Notes under the pieces: generated by a model
The model's input: the letters and a program-made list of their open reading frames with translations, nothing else
Told to the model about the DNA's origin: nothing
Databases searched by the model: none
Made by a program: the position numbers and the translations under genes
Shown here: positions 1 through 6,772 of the stretch, piece after piece
How the letters are laid out: each line of letters starts with the position of its first letter
Numbering within the stretch: position 1 is the stretch's first letter
Virus record (IMG/VR): IMGVR_UViG_3300029811_000150
Coordinates: 1 to 47,028 of that record
From: a virus
DNA length: 47,028 nt
Reading direction: 5' to 3' (one strand)

Positions 1-111
1 GGGGGGGGGGGGGGTGGTAAAGAGAAAAAAAAAAAAAAAAATTTTTATTAATAAATATGAAAATAAGGTTTATTTTTTATAAATTTTATTTTTTTTTTTT
101 TTTTTTTTTTT

Positions 112-256
112 AATAAAGAAGAAAGGAAACTGAGAGTAACACGACTGGGAAGAAAAGTAACACAGAAGGTAAAGAGAACAGAAAGGTCAATGGAATGGGA
201 ACGAATCCCTAGGGGCAGTTACATGATAATTTCATAATTTGTTATTTGTTATTTGT
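112..256 (+). repeat. Left copy of degenerate inverted terminal repeat
   Basis: Four blocks occur in the same order here and on the reverse strand of about 46540-46668: AGGAAACTG (124-132), CAGAAAGGTCAATG (179-192), ACATGATAATTT (221-232) and a TTTGTTATTTGTTATTTGT tract (238-256). Spacing between blocks differs by up to about 20 bases, so this is a diverged repeat. Both copies abut a T-run on the outer side. Confidence 0.6.
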
Positions 257-260
257 TAAA

Positions 261-281
261 AAGTCAACTATTGACCTTTCT
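261..281 (+). repeat. Dispersed palindrome copy 1
   Basis: Core GTCAActaTTGACCTTTCT. It lies immediately inside the TTTGTTATTTG tract of the left terminal repeat. The right arm is the conserved TTGACCTTTCT; the left arm is AAAAGTCAA. Confidence 0.8.
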
Positions 282-340
282 TGAAATAAATAAAGTTTCT
301 TAGAAAAACTAAAGTTTCAGGAGCAACCCAGCCCTTTTTG

Positions 341-374
341 AAGGTCAGAAATTGACCTTTCTGTTTTTTTTTTT
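341..374 (+). repeat. Dispersed palindrome copy 2, terminator-like
   Basis: GAAGGTCAgaaaTTGACCTTTC can form a hairpin and is followed by TG and 11 Ts, which looks like a rho-independent terminator for rightward transcription. It lies just outside the inverted repeat enclosing the first leftward gene. Confidence 0.7.
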
Positions 375-399
375 AGTAATCACAAATAGAGTGCCTTGC
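375..399. repeat. 25-bp inverted repeat A, 3' arm
   Basis: This matches the reverse complement of 808-832 at 23 of 25 positions. It starts 12 nt beyond the stop codon of the leftward gene 412-783. The partner arm is 24 nt upstream of that gene's ATG, so the pair precisely encloses one gene and its ribosome binding site. Confidence 0.85.
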
Positions 400-411
400 C
401 GGTTAAAGTTA

Positions 412-783
412 TTATTTAAGTCCTAATTTTTCCAGGAGTGCCAACTCAATCTCACTCAGTCCACCAGCCGCTACTAACTTGGCGGCTTCTTTCTTAACGG
501 AAGTCTTTTCCTTTGCAGGAGTCTTCCATATTCCTTTCACCAGGGATTCATACCGCTCAGTCATAACCTTAACTTTCTCCTTCATGGTATAATCTTTCAT
601 CCCTGCAATCTTATCGCTAAGATTTTGTTTGAATCCGTAGGTAACTAATCCTCTCTGAACTTCAGTCATCTTCTCAATCTCTGGGAAGAGCATCGTTAGA
701 TCATAGGTATCAAGGATAGTATTCTCAAAGCCTATCTGGATAGTACCTTCTAAGTAGGTCCACTTAATTCTTTCTTGTGCCAT
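412..783 (-). CDS. Small phage protein, paralogue of the 40038-40397 product
   Basis: This 123-residue protein has no recognised enzyme motif. ATG at 783 is chosen because AAGGAG lies just upstream. Its central and C-terminal parts resemble the product of 40038-40397: a YD..LFP/YD..LPP segment, then YGFKQNLSDKIAG against FGLSHRIGDAAAG, then LVKGIW against LVDGNW, with both ending LLEKLGL. The two genes lie near opposite genome ends. It is probably expressed early from the tandem leftward promoters at 1150-1252. A 25-bp inverted repeat encloses it. Function is unknown; a small soluble DNA-associated or regulatory protein is only a guess. Confidence 0.75.
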   Translation of the reverse strand: MAQERIKWTYLEGTIQIGFENTILDTYDLTMLFPEIEKMTEVQRGLVTYGFKQNLSDKIAGMKDYTMKEKVKVMTERYESLVKGIWKTPAKEKTSVKKEAAKLVAAGGLSEIELALLEKLGLK

Positions 784-807
784 GATATTGCTCCTTATTT
801 TGCAATA

Positions 808-832
808 GCAAGGCAATCTATTTGTGACTACT
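808..832. repeat. 25-bp inverted repeat A, 5' arm
   Basis: Partner of 375-399 (23/25 complementary). It sits just upstream of the Shine-Dalgarno of the leftward gene 412-783. In the leftward RNA the arms could pair into a panhandle closing the whole gene. Confidence 0.85.
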
Positions 833-841
833 TTGTTCTAT

Positions 842-866
842 AACACAGTCTCTATAATAACACTCC
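842..866. repeat. 25-bp inverted repeat B, 3' arm
   Basis: AACACAGTCTCTATAATAAC begins this arm. It matches the reverse complement of 1065-1089 at 23 of 25 positions and lies 7 nt past the stop of the leftward gene 874-1041. Its sequence is unrelated to inverted repeat A. Confidence 0.85.
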
Positions 867-873
867 TTTTTAG

Positions 874-1041
874 TTAGTCTATTGGTTTATCTAAAGGTTC
901 ATAGAATTGAGTCCAACCGTGAATGGTGTATCCATTCAGGGTAGTTATCCGTTGGACATTGGTGTTATAGGTACTTGTTGTAAGACCATGACCATAGGCC
1001 CTTGCTATTTCCAGTTTAATCTCCTGTGTTAACTCTTTCAT
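874..1041 (-). CDS. Hypothetical 55-residue protein in an inverted-repeat cassette
   Basis: ATG at 1041 is preceded by AGGAG at good spacing, which favours it over upstream codons. The product starts MKELTQEIKLEIARAYGHG and ends YEPLDKPID; no family is recognised. It is mixed-charge and soluble, with no membrane segment. It is the first gene downstream of the two tandem leftward promoters and is enclosed by 25-bp inverted repeat B (842-866 / 1065-1089), the same arrangement as its downstream neighbour. Coding status rests on the start context and cassette placement. Confidence 0.6.
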   Translation of the reverse strand: MKELTQEIKLEIARAYGHGLTTSTYNTNVQRITTLNGYTIHGWTQFYEPLDKPID

Positions 1042-1064
1042 GATAACTCTCCTATTTGTATAAT

Positions 1065-1089
1065 GGAGTGCTATCATAGAGACTGTGTT
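1065..1089. repeat. 25-bp inverted repeat B, 5' arm
   Basis: Partner of 842-866 (23/25). It lies 23 nt upstream of the ATG of the leftward gene 874-1041, mirroring the position of repeat A relative to its gene. Confidence 0.85.
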
Positions 1090-1149
1090 CCGTTATGTAG
1101 TTGGTCGTGACCAACGTTGTCAATGAACAAATGTTTCAATGTTAAATAC

Positions 1150-1178
1150 ACTGTAACACATTCAATTTGTTTTGTCAA
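1150..1178 (-). promoter_or_regulatory. Leftward sigma70-type promoter, proximal
   Basis: On the reverse strand: TTGACA (1173-1178), a 17-bp spacer ending in TGT, then TACAGT (1150-1155). It has a consensus -35, an extended TGn -10 and exact 17-bp spacing. It shares most of its sequence with the second promoter 74 bp upstream. It should drive 874-1041 and 412-783. Confidence 0.75.
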
Positions 1179-1223
1179 GTGTTACGTTCATATCAACAAA
1201 TGAAATGTATTTTAATATGATTC

Positions 1224-1252
1224 ACTGTAACATAATTTGAATTATTTGTCAA
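1224..1252 (-). promoter_or_regulatory. Leftward sigma70-type promoter, distal
   Basis: On the reverse strand: TTGACA (1247-1252), a 17-bp spacer ending TGT, then TACAGT (1224-1229). It is a near duplicate of the promoter at 1150-1178, so the pair looks like a tandem duplication giving two starts for the same leftward genes. Confidence 0.75.
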
Positions 1253-1312
1253 GTTTGGTGATAATATGGTGGATTCGACGGCAAAAAGCTGGTTATTTCA
1301 TGGCGTGTAGTG

Positions 1313-1321
1313 TGATATAAT
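1313..1321 (+). promoter_or_regulatory. Possible extended -10 promoter, rightward
   Basis: TGATATAAT is a perfect extended -10, but the 17-bp-spaced -35 position (TTATTT) is poor. A start would fall at the C6/G6 hairpin at 1329. It is weaker evidence than the promoter at 1511. Confidence 0.4.
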
Positions 1322-1328
1322 GGAGAGG

Positions 1329-1351
1329 CCCCCCGGCTATCCCCAGGGGGG
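1329..1351. other. GC-rich hairpin ahead of the terminase genes
   Basis: Six Cs (1329-1334) and six Gs (1346-1351) flank an 11-base loop in otherwise AT-rich intergenic DNA. It could be a transcript leader hairpin, a terminator without a U-run, or part of a packaging signal, given its place about 230 bp before terS. Confidence 0.45.
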
Positions 1352-1405
1352 ATGGGGTAGGCGTATATAGACGACGGTTTTTCTCTATTAAGTAGAAATT
1401 TCCAA

Positions 1406-1432
1406 AGCACCAGCTGCTAAAGCAACTGTGCT
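1406..1432. other. Imperfect hairpin upstream of the late promoter
   Basis: AGCAC (1406-1410) pairs with GTGCT (1428-1432), with inner AG/CT and TGC/GCA pairs. It is probably a leader or operator structure; its function is unknown. Confidence 0.35.
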
Positions 1433-1445
1433 ATTGTTCAAGTTT

Positions 1446-1471
1446 AAAGAGTCAACATTTGACCTTTCTGG
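1446..1471 (+). repeat. Dispersed palindrome copy 3
   Basis: AAAGAGTCAAcatTTGACCTTTCTGG. Its right edge is about 40 bp upstream of the -35 of the late promoter, a position where a bound protein could affect initiation. Confidence 0.85.
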
Positions 1472-1510
1472 TTTTGGTAAATGAACAAATGTTCAAATGA
1501 AATAATTCCC

Positions 1511-1539
1511 TTGACAGACTGTGACATCTGAGATATACT
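1511..1539 (+). promoter_or_regulatory. Rightward sigma70-type promoter for the late operon
   Basis: TTGACA (1511-1516), a 17-bp spacer (1517-1533), then TATACT (1534-1539). The predicted transcript starts near 1546. This makes the upstream GTG at 1521 impossible as the terS start on this RNA and supports GTG at 1578. Confidence 0.75.
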
Positions 1540-1577
1540 GGAGGGAACAATACATTAATGAATGGAAAGGTAACCTA

Positions 1578-2096
1578 GTGGGAAGACCTCGCTCAGATAT
1601 AGAAACAGAGAAAGTCCTTGATTTATTGGAGCAGGGTTTTACCCAGCCGCAAATGGCCGGCGAGCTTGGAGTTTCTACTCCTACCCTCGCTAAGAAGATA
1701 GCTGATATTCAATCGAAGCAAGGGCTTATCCTCAAATATAGAGCCCTTCAATCTCTTCAGTTAACTGAACTCCAAGCTCGTGTTTTAGAAGCAATAACCC
1801 CTGAAAAGATAGATGAAGCTCCCCTTAAAGACTTAGTTGGCGCCTACAAAATTTTAAAGGACAAAGAATTAGTAGTAGATGGTAAACCAACAGAGATAAA
1901 AGGATTAGTCGCTTATCTTGTGGAGATGGAGCGTCAGCAACTTGCGCTGGAGAAGGATGAGACTATAGTGGATATAACTGATCAAGGTGGTGGAAATGGG
2001 AAGTCCTGCGCCAGCGGCGCTCGGGGGAATCCAATGGCTCTTGGAGACTTCGATATGAAGGATTTAAATCTACAGAATGAAGAATATCTAAGTTAA
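1578..2096 (+). CDS. terS: Terminase small subunit (putative)
   Basis: It binds phage DNA and hands it to the large terminase at the start of packaging. GTG at 1578 is chosen because GGAAAGG sits 8 nt upstream and a near-perfect promoter lies at 1511-1539. An in-frame GTG at 1521 would precede the transcript start. The 172-residue product opens GRPRS and has a helix-turn-helix-like segment (LLEQGFTQPQMAGELGVS, then TLAKKI) near residues 16-40, a helical middle, and an acidic tail with a Gly/Ser-rich GGGNGKSCASG stretch. The call rests on the N-terminal HTH, the size and position upstream of TerL. A GCGCC/GGCGC hairpin lies inside it (2008-2020). Confidence 0.7.
   Translation: MGRPRSDIETEKVLDLLEQGFTQPQMAGELGVSTPTLAKKIADIQSKQGLILKYRALQSLQLTELQARVLEAITPEKIDEAPLKDLVGAYKILKDKELVVDGKPTEIKGLVAYLVEMERQQLALEKDETIVDITDQGGGNGKSCASGARGNPMALGDFDMKDLNLQNEEYLS
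2008..2020. other. GC hairpin inside terS, weak pac candidate
   Basis: GCGCC-AGC-GGCGC is a perfect 5-bp stem in a GC-rich patch encoding the Gly/Ser-rich stretch of TerS. P22-like phages carry pac inside the small terminase gene. That precedent is the only support for a packaging role. Confidence 0.2.
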
Positions 2097-2485
2097 TGAA
2101 ACAAGTTTCTTTAATAAGACTCGACTATAAAACGAGTCGAGGTGTTTTTGGAGTCCTTCTAATTGAGGGAGAATTATTGTGTCATACTTTGGAAAGATCT
2201 TTTCTCTATAATATAAGGAATGAGTCTTGCATCCCTTGTAATATTTATCTTTGCTCCTATGCTATAGGGGCGAAGGAAGGTTATCTCCTGCAGGATGTAC
2301 CAAATAGAAGTGGTATTATGATTCACGCTGGGAATACTTTATCAGATACTTCAGGTTGTATCTTGCTGGGGAAAAGCTTCAATGCTCATGGGGAGCTGGA
2401 GAGGAGTAAGGAAACAGTGAATCTGTTTGAAGGAGTACTTGATAGACAGGATTTTGAGCTTTCTATAGAGGAATACTTAGCTTGA
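2096..2485 (+). CDS. DUF5675 family protein
   Basis: This 129-residue protein fits the DUF5675 pattern: an early LLIEGELLCHTLE strand, IPCNIYLC, then VPNRSGIMIHAGN followed by DTSGCILLG. The family is common in phages and prophages. Its structural resemblance to L,D-peptidase-like folds and the conserved H and C residues suggest an action on cell wall or virion, but the reaction is unproven. The ATG overlaps the terS stop (TAATG) and its stop overlaps the TTG of terL, so the three genes are translationally coupled. Its place between the terminase subunits is unusual. No signal peptide or membrane segment is seen. Confidence 0.7.
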   Translation: MKQVSLIRLDYKTSRGVFGVLLIEGELLCHTLERSFLYNIRNESCIPCNIYLCSYAIGAKEGYLLQDVPNRSGIMIHAGNTLSDTSGCILLGKSFNAHGELERSKETVNLFEGVLDRQDFELSIEEYLA

Positions 2486-3936
2486 GCCTCCAGCCCAATA
2501 TAATGGAGAAACTTGTCTCCTGGAGAAAGAGTCCTATAATTTTTGCTCATGAGTGCATTGACTGGAGAGGGACAGCAGGCGTTACACCTCAGCAAGTAGA
2601 AGCTCTCCAGGCTGTTACAAAGGAAAGGAGAATCTCTATAAGAAGTGGCCACGGTTGTGGCAAAGATGCCATTGCAGCCTTGATAACTCTCTGGTACATG
2701 TCCACCAGAGTCGATGCTAAGGTGGTAGTAACTGCTCCAACGAATAGACAGCTCAATGATATATTCTGGTCGGAGTTGGCTAAGTGGTTTAGGCGAAGTC
2801 TACTTCAAGATGAGTTTGTACAGCAAAAGGATAAATTCTTTCATAAGAGTAATCCTAAAGGTTGGTGGGTTAGAATAGTGAGTCCCCAGGTAAGTGCTAC
2901 CAAGGATAGTCAGGCTGAGACTCTAGCTGGATTCCATGGTGAGCACCTTTTGATTATAGCTGATGAAGCGAGTGGGATTCCTGATCCATTCTTTATTCCA
3001 CTTGAGGGCGCAATGACCCAGGAAGATAACATTGCAATCTTGATTGGGAATATGACTAGGAATGTAGGTTACTTCTATGATACTCATTTTCATTCTAAAC
3101 TGAACAAAAGGTGGCGCAAGCTTCACTGGGATTCCAGGAAGAGTCCTATTGTTACAGATGATATGGTTCGGTTTTTCGAGGAGAAATATGGAGTAGATTC
3201 AAATGTCTTTGCCATCAGGGTGGCTGGGAATCCTCCGAAAGACAATGCAAATACTTTAATCTCTCTATATGATGCTAAGGAATGCATGAAGAATGAAATA
3301 GAACCTGCTGAGGATGAACCACTCTTTCTCTCTGCTGATGTGGCAAGGTATGGAGAAGATGTCTCTATTATCCTTCCAAGAAAGGGATTAAAACTATTCC
3401 CCTGGGAGACTCATAATAACTTGAATACTATATCTCTAGGCGGACATATAAACCAGAGTTATCAAGAGTTAGATGCTGATGGCCTGGCTATAGACGAGAT
3501 TGGAGTAGGAGCAGGTGTAACAGATTGGCTCCAGAAGCATGGTCATATAAGGTGCTTCGGAATTAATGTGGCAGCAAAGTCAAGTAATATAGCAAAGTAT
3601 GATAGACTCAGGGATGAACTTTGGGTGGCAGTAAGAGACAAGTGCGTCTCGCATTTGTATGATATTCCAGATACAGAAGAGGGAGAGGAGCTTTGTAATG
3701 AACTTGCCTCACCGACATATGACTTCAATGCTCATGGAGGCTATAAGATAGAATCTAAGAGGGAGATGAAAGCGAGAGGTGTTATGTCTCCGAATATAGC
3801 TGATGCAGTTGGCCTATCTGAGTATTTTAGTAACATTGCTTATAGAGTGTGGGGAACCAGTAAAACAAAAAAGAAGAAAAGAAGATTCTTCTCTAGAGTT
3901 TCTCAGATAGCAAAAGGCGGCTGGCAGACAGCGTAG
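2482..3936 (+). CDS. terL: Terminase large subunit
   Basis: It is the ATP-driven DNA packaging motor with a C-terminal headful nuclease. The 484 residues contain Walker A SGHGCGKD (55-62), Walker B LLIIADEA (156-163) with the catalytic acid after the Asp, the coupling region around IGNMTRN (188-194), and RNase H-like nuclease acids in SADVARYGED (D286), AIDEIGVGAG (D338) and NIADAVGLSEYF (D441). Walker A ends in Asp where Ser or Thr is usual. TTG at 2482 overlaps the previous stop (TTGA) and has GAGG upstream; ATG at 2503 lacks an obvious ribosome binding site. The C-terminus is Lys/Arg-rich. An inverted repeat (GGACC-TCT-GGTCC) follows the stop. Confidence 0.93.
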   Translation: MSLQPNIMEKLVSWRKSPIIFAHECIDWRGTAGVTPQQVEALQAVTKERRISIRSGHGCGKDAIAALITLWYMSTRVDAKVVVTAPTNRQLNDIFWSELAKWFRRSLLQDEFVQQKDKFFHKSNPKGWWVRIVSPQVSATKDSQAETLAGFHGEHLLIIADEASGIPDPFFIPLEGAMTQEDNIAILIGNMTRNVGYFYDTHFHSKLNKRWRKLHWDSRKSPIVTDDMVRFFEEKYGVDSNVFAIRVAGNPPKDNANTLISLYDAKECMKNEIEPAEDEPLFLSADVARYGEDVSIILPRKGLKLFPWETHNNLNTISLGGHINQSYQELDADGLAIDEIGVGAGVTDWLQKHGHIRCFGINVAAKSSNIAKYDRLRDELWVAVRDKCVSHLYDIPDTEEGEELCNELASPTYDFNAHGGYKIESKREMKARGVMSPNIADAVGLSEYFSNIAYRVWGTSKTKKKKRRFFSRVSQIAKGGWQTA

Positions 3937-4001
3937 TCCTCGGACCTCTGGTCCGTGAGTGAAAAGCGGCCGACTGAGGTAAACAAAGGGTAGGTAACAA
4001 G

Positions 4002-4160
4002 ATGAAGATGACAGTAATATTGAAGATTGTTGGAATACTTTATAACTTTGGATTTCGGGAGCTTTTAATTAAGTTTGTTAATGATCCAGATAATAGTTGG
4101 GATGAGAAGTTGATCTTAGCCCTAGATGAATTTTTTGGTTACAGTTCAAAAGGTCAATAA
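4002..4160 (+). CDS. Hypothetical 52-residue protein ending in a palindrome
   Basis: ATG at 4002 has a purine-rich GGTAGG stretch upstream. The product begins MKMTVILKIVGILYNFGFRE, is partly hydrophobic and ends LDEFFGYSSKGQ. The last codons (AAA GGT CAA TAA) are the left arm of dispersed palindrome copy 4, so the repeat supplies the stop codon. No family is recognised. The amphipathic or hydrophobic N-terminus could associate with membranes. It separates the packaging genes from the exported-protein group. Confidence 0.55.
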   Translation: MKMTVILKIVGILYNFGFRELLIKFVNDPDNSWDEKLILALDEFFGYSSKGQ

Positions 4161-4173
4161 TTGACCTTTCTGG
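4148..4173 (+). repeat. Dispersed palindrome copy 4
   Basis: AAAGGTCAAtaaTTGACCTTTCTGG, with fully paired GGTCAA/TTGACC arms. It overlaps the stop of 4002-4160, and its 3' CTGG runs straight into the GGAGG ribosome binding site of the next gene. Confidence 0.9.
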
Positions 4174-4181
4174 AGGATGAT

Positions 4182-4568
4182 ATGAAAAAAGTTTTGTTAT
4201 TTATTCTTGCTTTAGTTTTTCTATTCTGTGGCGGAGCTTTTGCTGATACTGTTTATACTAAGACAAAGGTAATAGATGCACAGAATCTCTGGACAGCTCC
4301 AATTCCTGTTTCTGTGGGGTGCAGAGCAAATGTTCGTATCCATCCAGATACCAGTCCAATAATGACTATTCATGCTCAGTGTAAGTATAAAGGAGAAACT
4401 ACTTGGTATGACATGGATCACTGGGATTTAACAGCAACTTCAGTTGATATTATACATACTACAGCACAACCAGAACCAGAGCCAGCTCAGATTAGATTGG
4501 GATGCAAGACTGGTGGATATACTTCAGGGAATTGCACTTTAAGGATTGGAACTGGTAGATTACCATAG
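4182..4568 (+). CDS. Exported hypothetical protein with Sec signal peptide
   Basis: ATG at 4182 follows GGAGGATGAT, a strong ribosome binding site. Residues 1-21 form a classical signal peptide (MKK, a hydrophobic core, then GGAFA before DTVYTK). The mature part of about 107 residues has beta-rich features, four cysteines (GCRANV, AQCKYK, LGCKTG, GNCTLR) and Trp-containing strands, which suggests a small disulfide-stabilised periplasmic or secreted domain. No family is recognised. It is the first of five clustered genes with signal peptides, and only 10 nt separate its stop from the next start. Confidence 0.7.
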   Translation: MKKVLLFILALVFLFCGGAFADTVYTKTKVIDAQNLWTAPIPVSVGCRANVRIHPDTSPIMTIHAQCKYKGETTWYDMDHWDLTATSVDIIHTTAQPEPEPAQIRLGCKTGGYTSGNCTLRIGTGRLP

Positions 4569-4578
4569 AGAGGAAGAT

Positions 4579-6762
4579 ATGAAAATAAAACAACTTGCTA
4601 TAATCCTATTTACTTCATTCTTCCTTTGTAGTTCTGCTTTTGCTGAGGGAAGTAAATTTGATCGCTTTGCAACTGATGCAGAGGTAACTGCTCAGACCAG
4701 GGATGATGTTGGGATAACTCCGGCGTCTATTTCCTATATTGCTGGAATTACATCAGCGGAAAGTCTCTATCTCGAAGTTAAAGAAGAAAATACTTCTGCT
4801 GTATCAAAGGGCCAAGTTTGTGCAATTACTGGCAGTTCGGGTGCAAAGATAAGAGTTGGGTTAGGTGATTGCGATGATGCTGCTAAGATACGAGTTGTTG
4901 GAATAGCAGTAGATGCTATTACACAGAATGGAGATGGCTCTATTGTCTATAAAGGGATCCTTGAAAGTGTAGATACTAGAGACACTAATTCTGATGTAAA
5001 TCCAAATGGAGAAGTTTGGGCAGCTGGCGATTTACTTTGGGCGTCAGTTACTGCCGGAGGTTTGACTAATGTTAGACCAACTTCTGGTCGATCTATTAAA
5101 GTTGCTAGAACTGTAAAGGGAAATTCCAATGTAGATACTCTTATTGTAATAGGTCATACAAACCCTGTTTGGGCTACTGCTGCATCTGGTGAAGATATTG
5201 TTGTAAGGATGGGAGATAGTGCTGGAGCGAATAAGATTTCATATCGAGACTATCTCAACAATGAAGTTGGTTCACTGGACAGTGATGGAAAGTTTACAAT
5301 TTACAATGACTGGGACTTCCAAGGCAACTACGCCCTAAATCTCCAAAACATTTCCGATCTTATGGCTAGAAAATCTCAATATAGATTTTTAGATAATACA
5401 AATAAATACATTCCGACCGGACAGGATTTGATTAATAACTATTCAGCCTTTAGTATTATAGTACTAGCTAATGCTTGTTGTTTGTGTGATCTTGGAACTG
5501 TAAATGCTATTCTGGCTTCTCATGGGAATGGGAGCTATGGTGGTTTTTATGCGCAGGATCAGCCCAATAATAAAATACGTTTTTCCATTTATGATGGTAC
5601 GGATGTAAGACATGTTGAGATAGCGTTCGACACATTATCTGATCAGAGTTGGCATGTATGGTCTGGTACTATAGATACAACCGGAAATGGAGGAGATGGT
5701 TTACTTTATTTTTATAAAGACAGTAAACTTATGGGTACTGGTGTTAATGTTATTGCAGCTTTAAGTTCTAATTCAAATACTTTTCGTATCGGTGGCGATG
5801 GCAATGATCGTTCTTGGTCGGGTGAAATTGCAAGAGTGCTAACCTTTAACCTTGCTCTTACCTCTACCGAGATAAAGATTCTTTCATCTGGCATGTCTAT
5901 ACCGTATAAGTATCTTGGGGCAAGTCAAACTGAGTTAATGCCTAATCAAGTTGATCGTGATTTTTCAGGTGCTTCAGCTTGGGCAGACCACAACTTGAGT
6001 GCTTATAATGAAACAACTGATTTAACCATAACTGCAAATGCTGCGGCGCAATATTGTACCTGTTCGGTAGTTTCAGCTCCTACCACAATAGGCAAGCGAT
6101 ATCGAATGACTTTTGATGTAGCCAATCTTGTATCAACATGGACTATTAAAAGCTTTGATGGAATACAGACAATAGGTACAGTATTAGCCAACGGAACAGG
6201 AACATCTATTGAATGGACGGCAACAACTACGGGTGGTTACAGAATAGTCGCAGTAGCAAATAATTCAAGCGCAGATTTTGACAATTTTACACTTACTCAA
6301 ATCGGCTGTGTCCTTCAACTTGAACAACCAGGAATAGGTCATAATCAGTGGCTTGACACATCAGGCAACGAACTTCACGGGACAGTCAGTGGAGCATTAC
6401 CGATTAATCTTCTGGCTAATCATCAGGAGAAATATGTTGACTTGACGGTGACAGGAAATGGTTCATTTACTCTGCCAAAGGGCTACAAAATAAAAAGTAT
6501 CATTGCAAAAGAGACAGCAGGGAATGCTCTTACCGGGGGCTTGGATGTTGGCCTTTCAGCCAATGGTGTTGAAATAGTCAGTGGGATGGTAATAGGTGGA
6601 AGTGCTACAGTGCTTTGTACTCTTGTCGAGGCTGGAACTATCGGCGCTACATTTATGACTGCTGATGACACAATTTACTATTCAGATGGAAATGATGACG
6701 GGGCTTGGGATTCTGCTTCATTAGAACTGAGAGTTCAAATGCAACGGTTGACCTTGAATTAA
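4579..6762 (+). CDS. Large exported protein with LamG/concanavalin-like domain
   Basis: ATG at 4579 follows GAGGAAG. The 727-residue product starts with a signal peptide (MKIKQ, a hydrophobic stretch, SSAFA before EGSKF). Residues of about 60-210 resemble a phage structural or adhesin-like beta domain. About 270-430 form a laminin-G/concanavalin-like jelly roll (AFSIIVLAN, SYGGFYAQD, WHVWSGTID, FRIGGDG, WSGEIARVL). About 450-590 look like a carbohydrate-binding module, and about 620-727 a C-terminal beta domain. Such multi-domain proteins usually bind glycans as receptor-binding fibres. The signal peptide instead suggests export from the infected cell to periplasm or surface. Confidence 0.72.
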   Translation: MKIKQLAIILFTSFFLCSSAFAEGSKFDRFATDAEVTAQTRDDVGITPASISYIAGITSAESLYLEVKEENTSAVSKGQVCAITGSSGAKIRVGLGDCDDAAKIRVVGIAVDAITQNGDGSIVYKGILESVDTRDTNSDVNPNGEVWAAGDLLWASVTAGGLTNVRPTSGRSIKVARTVKGNSNVDTLIVIGHTNPVWATAASGEDIVVRMGDSAGANKISYRDYLNNEVGSLDSDGKFTIYNDWDFQGNYALNLQNISDLMARKSQYRFLDNTNKYIPTGQDLINNYSAFSIIVLANACCLCDLGTVNAILASHGNGSYGGFYAQDQPNNKIRFSIYDGTDVRHVEIAFDTLSDQSWHVWSGTIDTTGNGGDGLLYFYKDSKLMGTGVNVIAALSSNSNTFRIGGDGNDRSWSGEIARVLTFNLALTSTEIKILSSGMSIPYKYLGASQTELMPNQVDRDFSGASAWADHNLSAYNETTDLTITANAAAQYCTCSVVSAPTTIGKRYRMTFDVANLVSTWTIKSFDGIQTIGTVLANGTGTSIEWTATTTGGYRIVAVANNSSADFDNFTLTQIGCVLQLEQPGIGHNQWLDTSGNELHGTVSGALPINLLANHQEKYVDLTVTGNGSFTLPKGYKIKSIIAKETAGNALTGGLDVGLSANGVEIVSGMVIGGSATVLCTLVEAGTIGATFMTADDTIYYSDGNDDGAWDSASLELRVQMQRLTLN

Positions 6763-6772
6763 AGGGCTTAAA

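Larger units (their letters stand above)
1..411. other. Gene-free left terminal region, homopolymer-rich
   Basis: No gene is supported here. It begins with a G-run (1-14), then an A-run near 26-42, AT-rich sequence and a 23-base T-run (89-111). Positions 112-256 match the right end in inverted orientation. Two palindrome copies (261-281, 341-363) follow, and an 11-base T tract at 364-374. The extreme homopolymers could be assembly or sequencing artefacts, so the true molecule end is uncertain. Confidence 0.6.
1042..1577. other. Divergent control region between early and late transcription
   Basis: No protein gene is supported in these 536 bases. They hold inverted repeat arm B, two tandem leftward promoters (1150-1178, 1224-1252), an extended -10 element (1313-1321), a C6/G6 hairpin (1329-1351), an imperfect hairpin (1406-1432), a palindrome copy (1451-1471) and a near-consensus rightward promoter (1511-1539). 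Two related sequences, TGAACAAATGTTTCAATG near 1123 and TGAACAAATGTTCAAATG near 1482, may be operator half-sites. Confidence 0.7.

Noticed and set aside
1271-1300. GGATTCGACGG resembling the 5' end of tmRNA or an att site in a tRNA-like gene
   Set aside because: No acceptor stem, tRNA-like 3' end or tag reading frame follows; the match is short.
1481-1499. GAACAAATGTTC palindrome as a further member of the dispersed family
   Set aside because: The arms differ from TTGACC and it recurs only near 1123; listed as a possible local operator instead.
4148-4173. TTGAC in the palindrome as the -35 box of many promoters
   Set aside because: No TATAAT-like sequence lies at 16-18 bp downstream at the copies examined.
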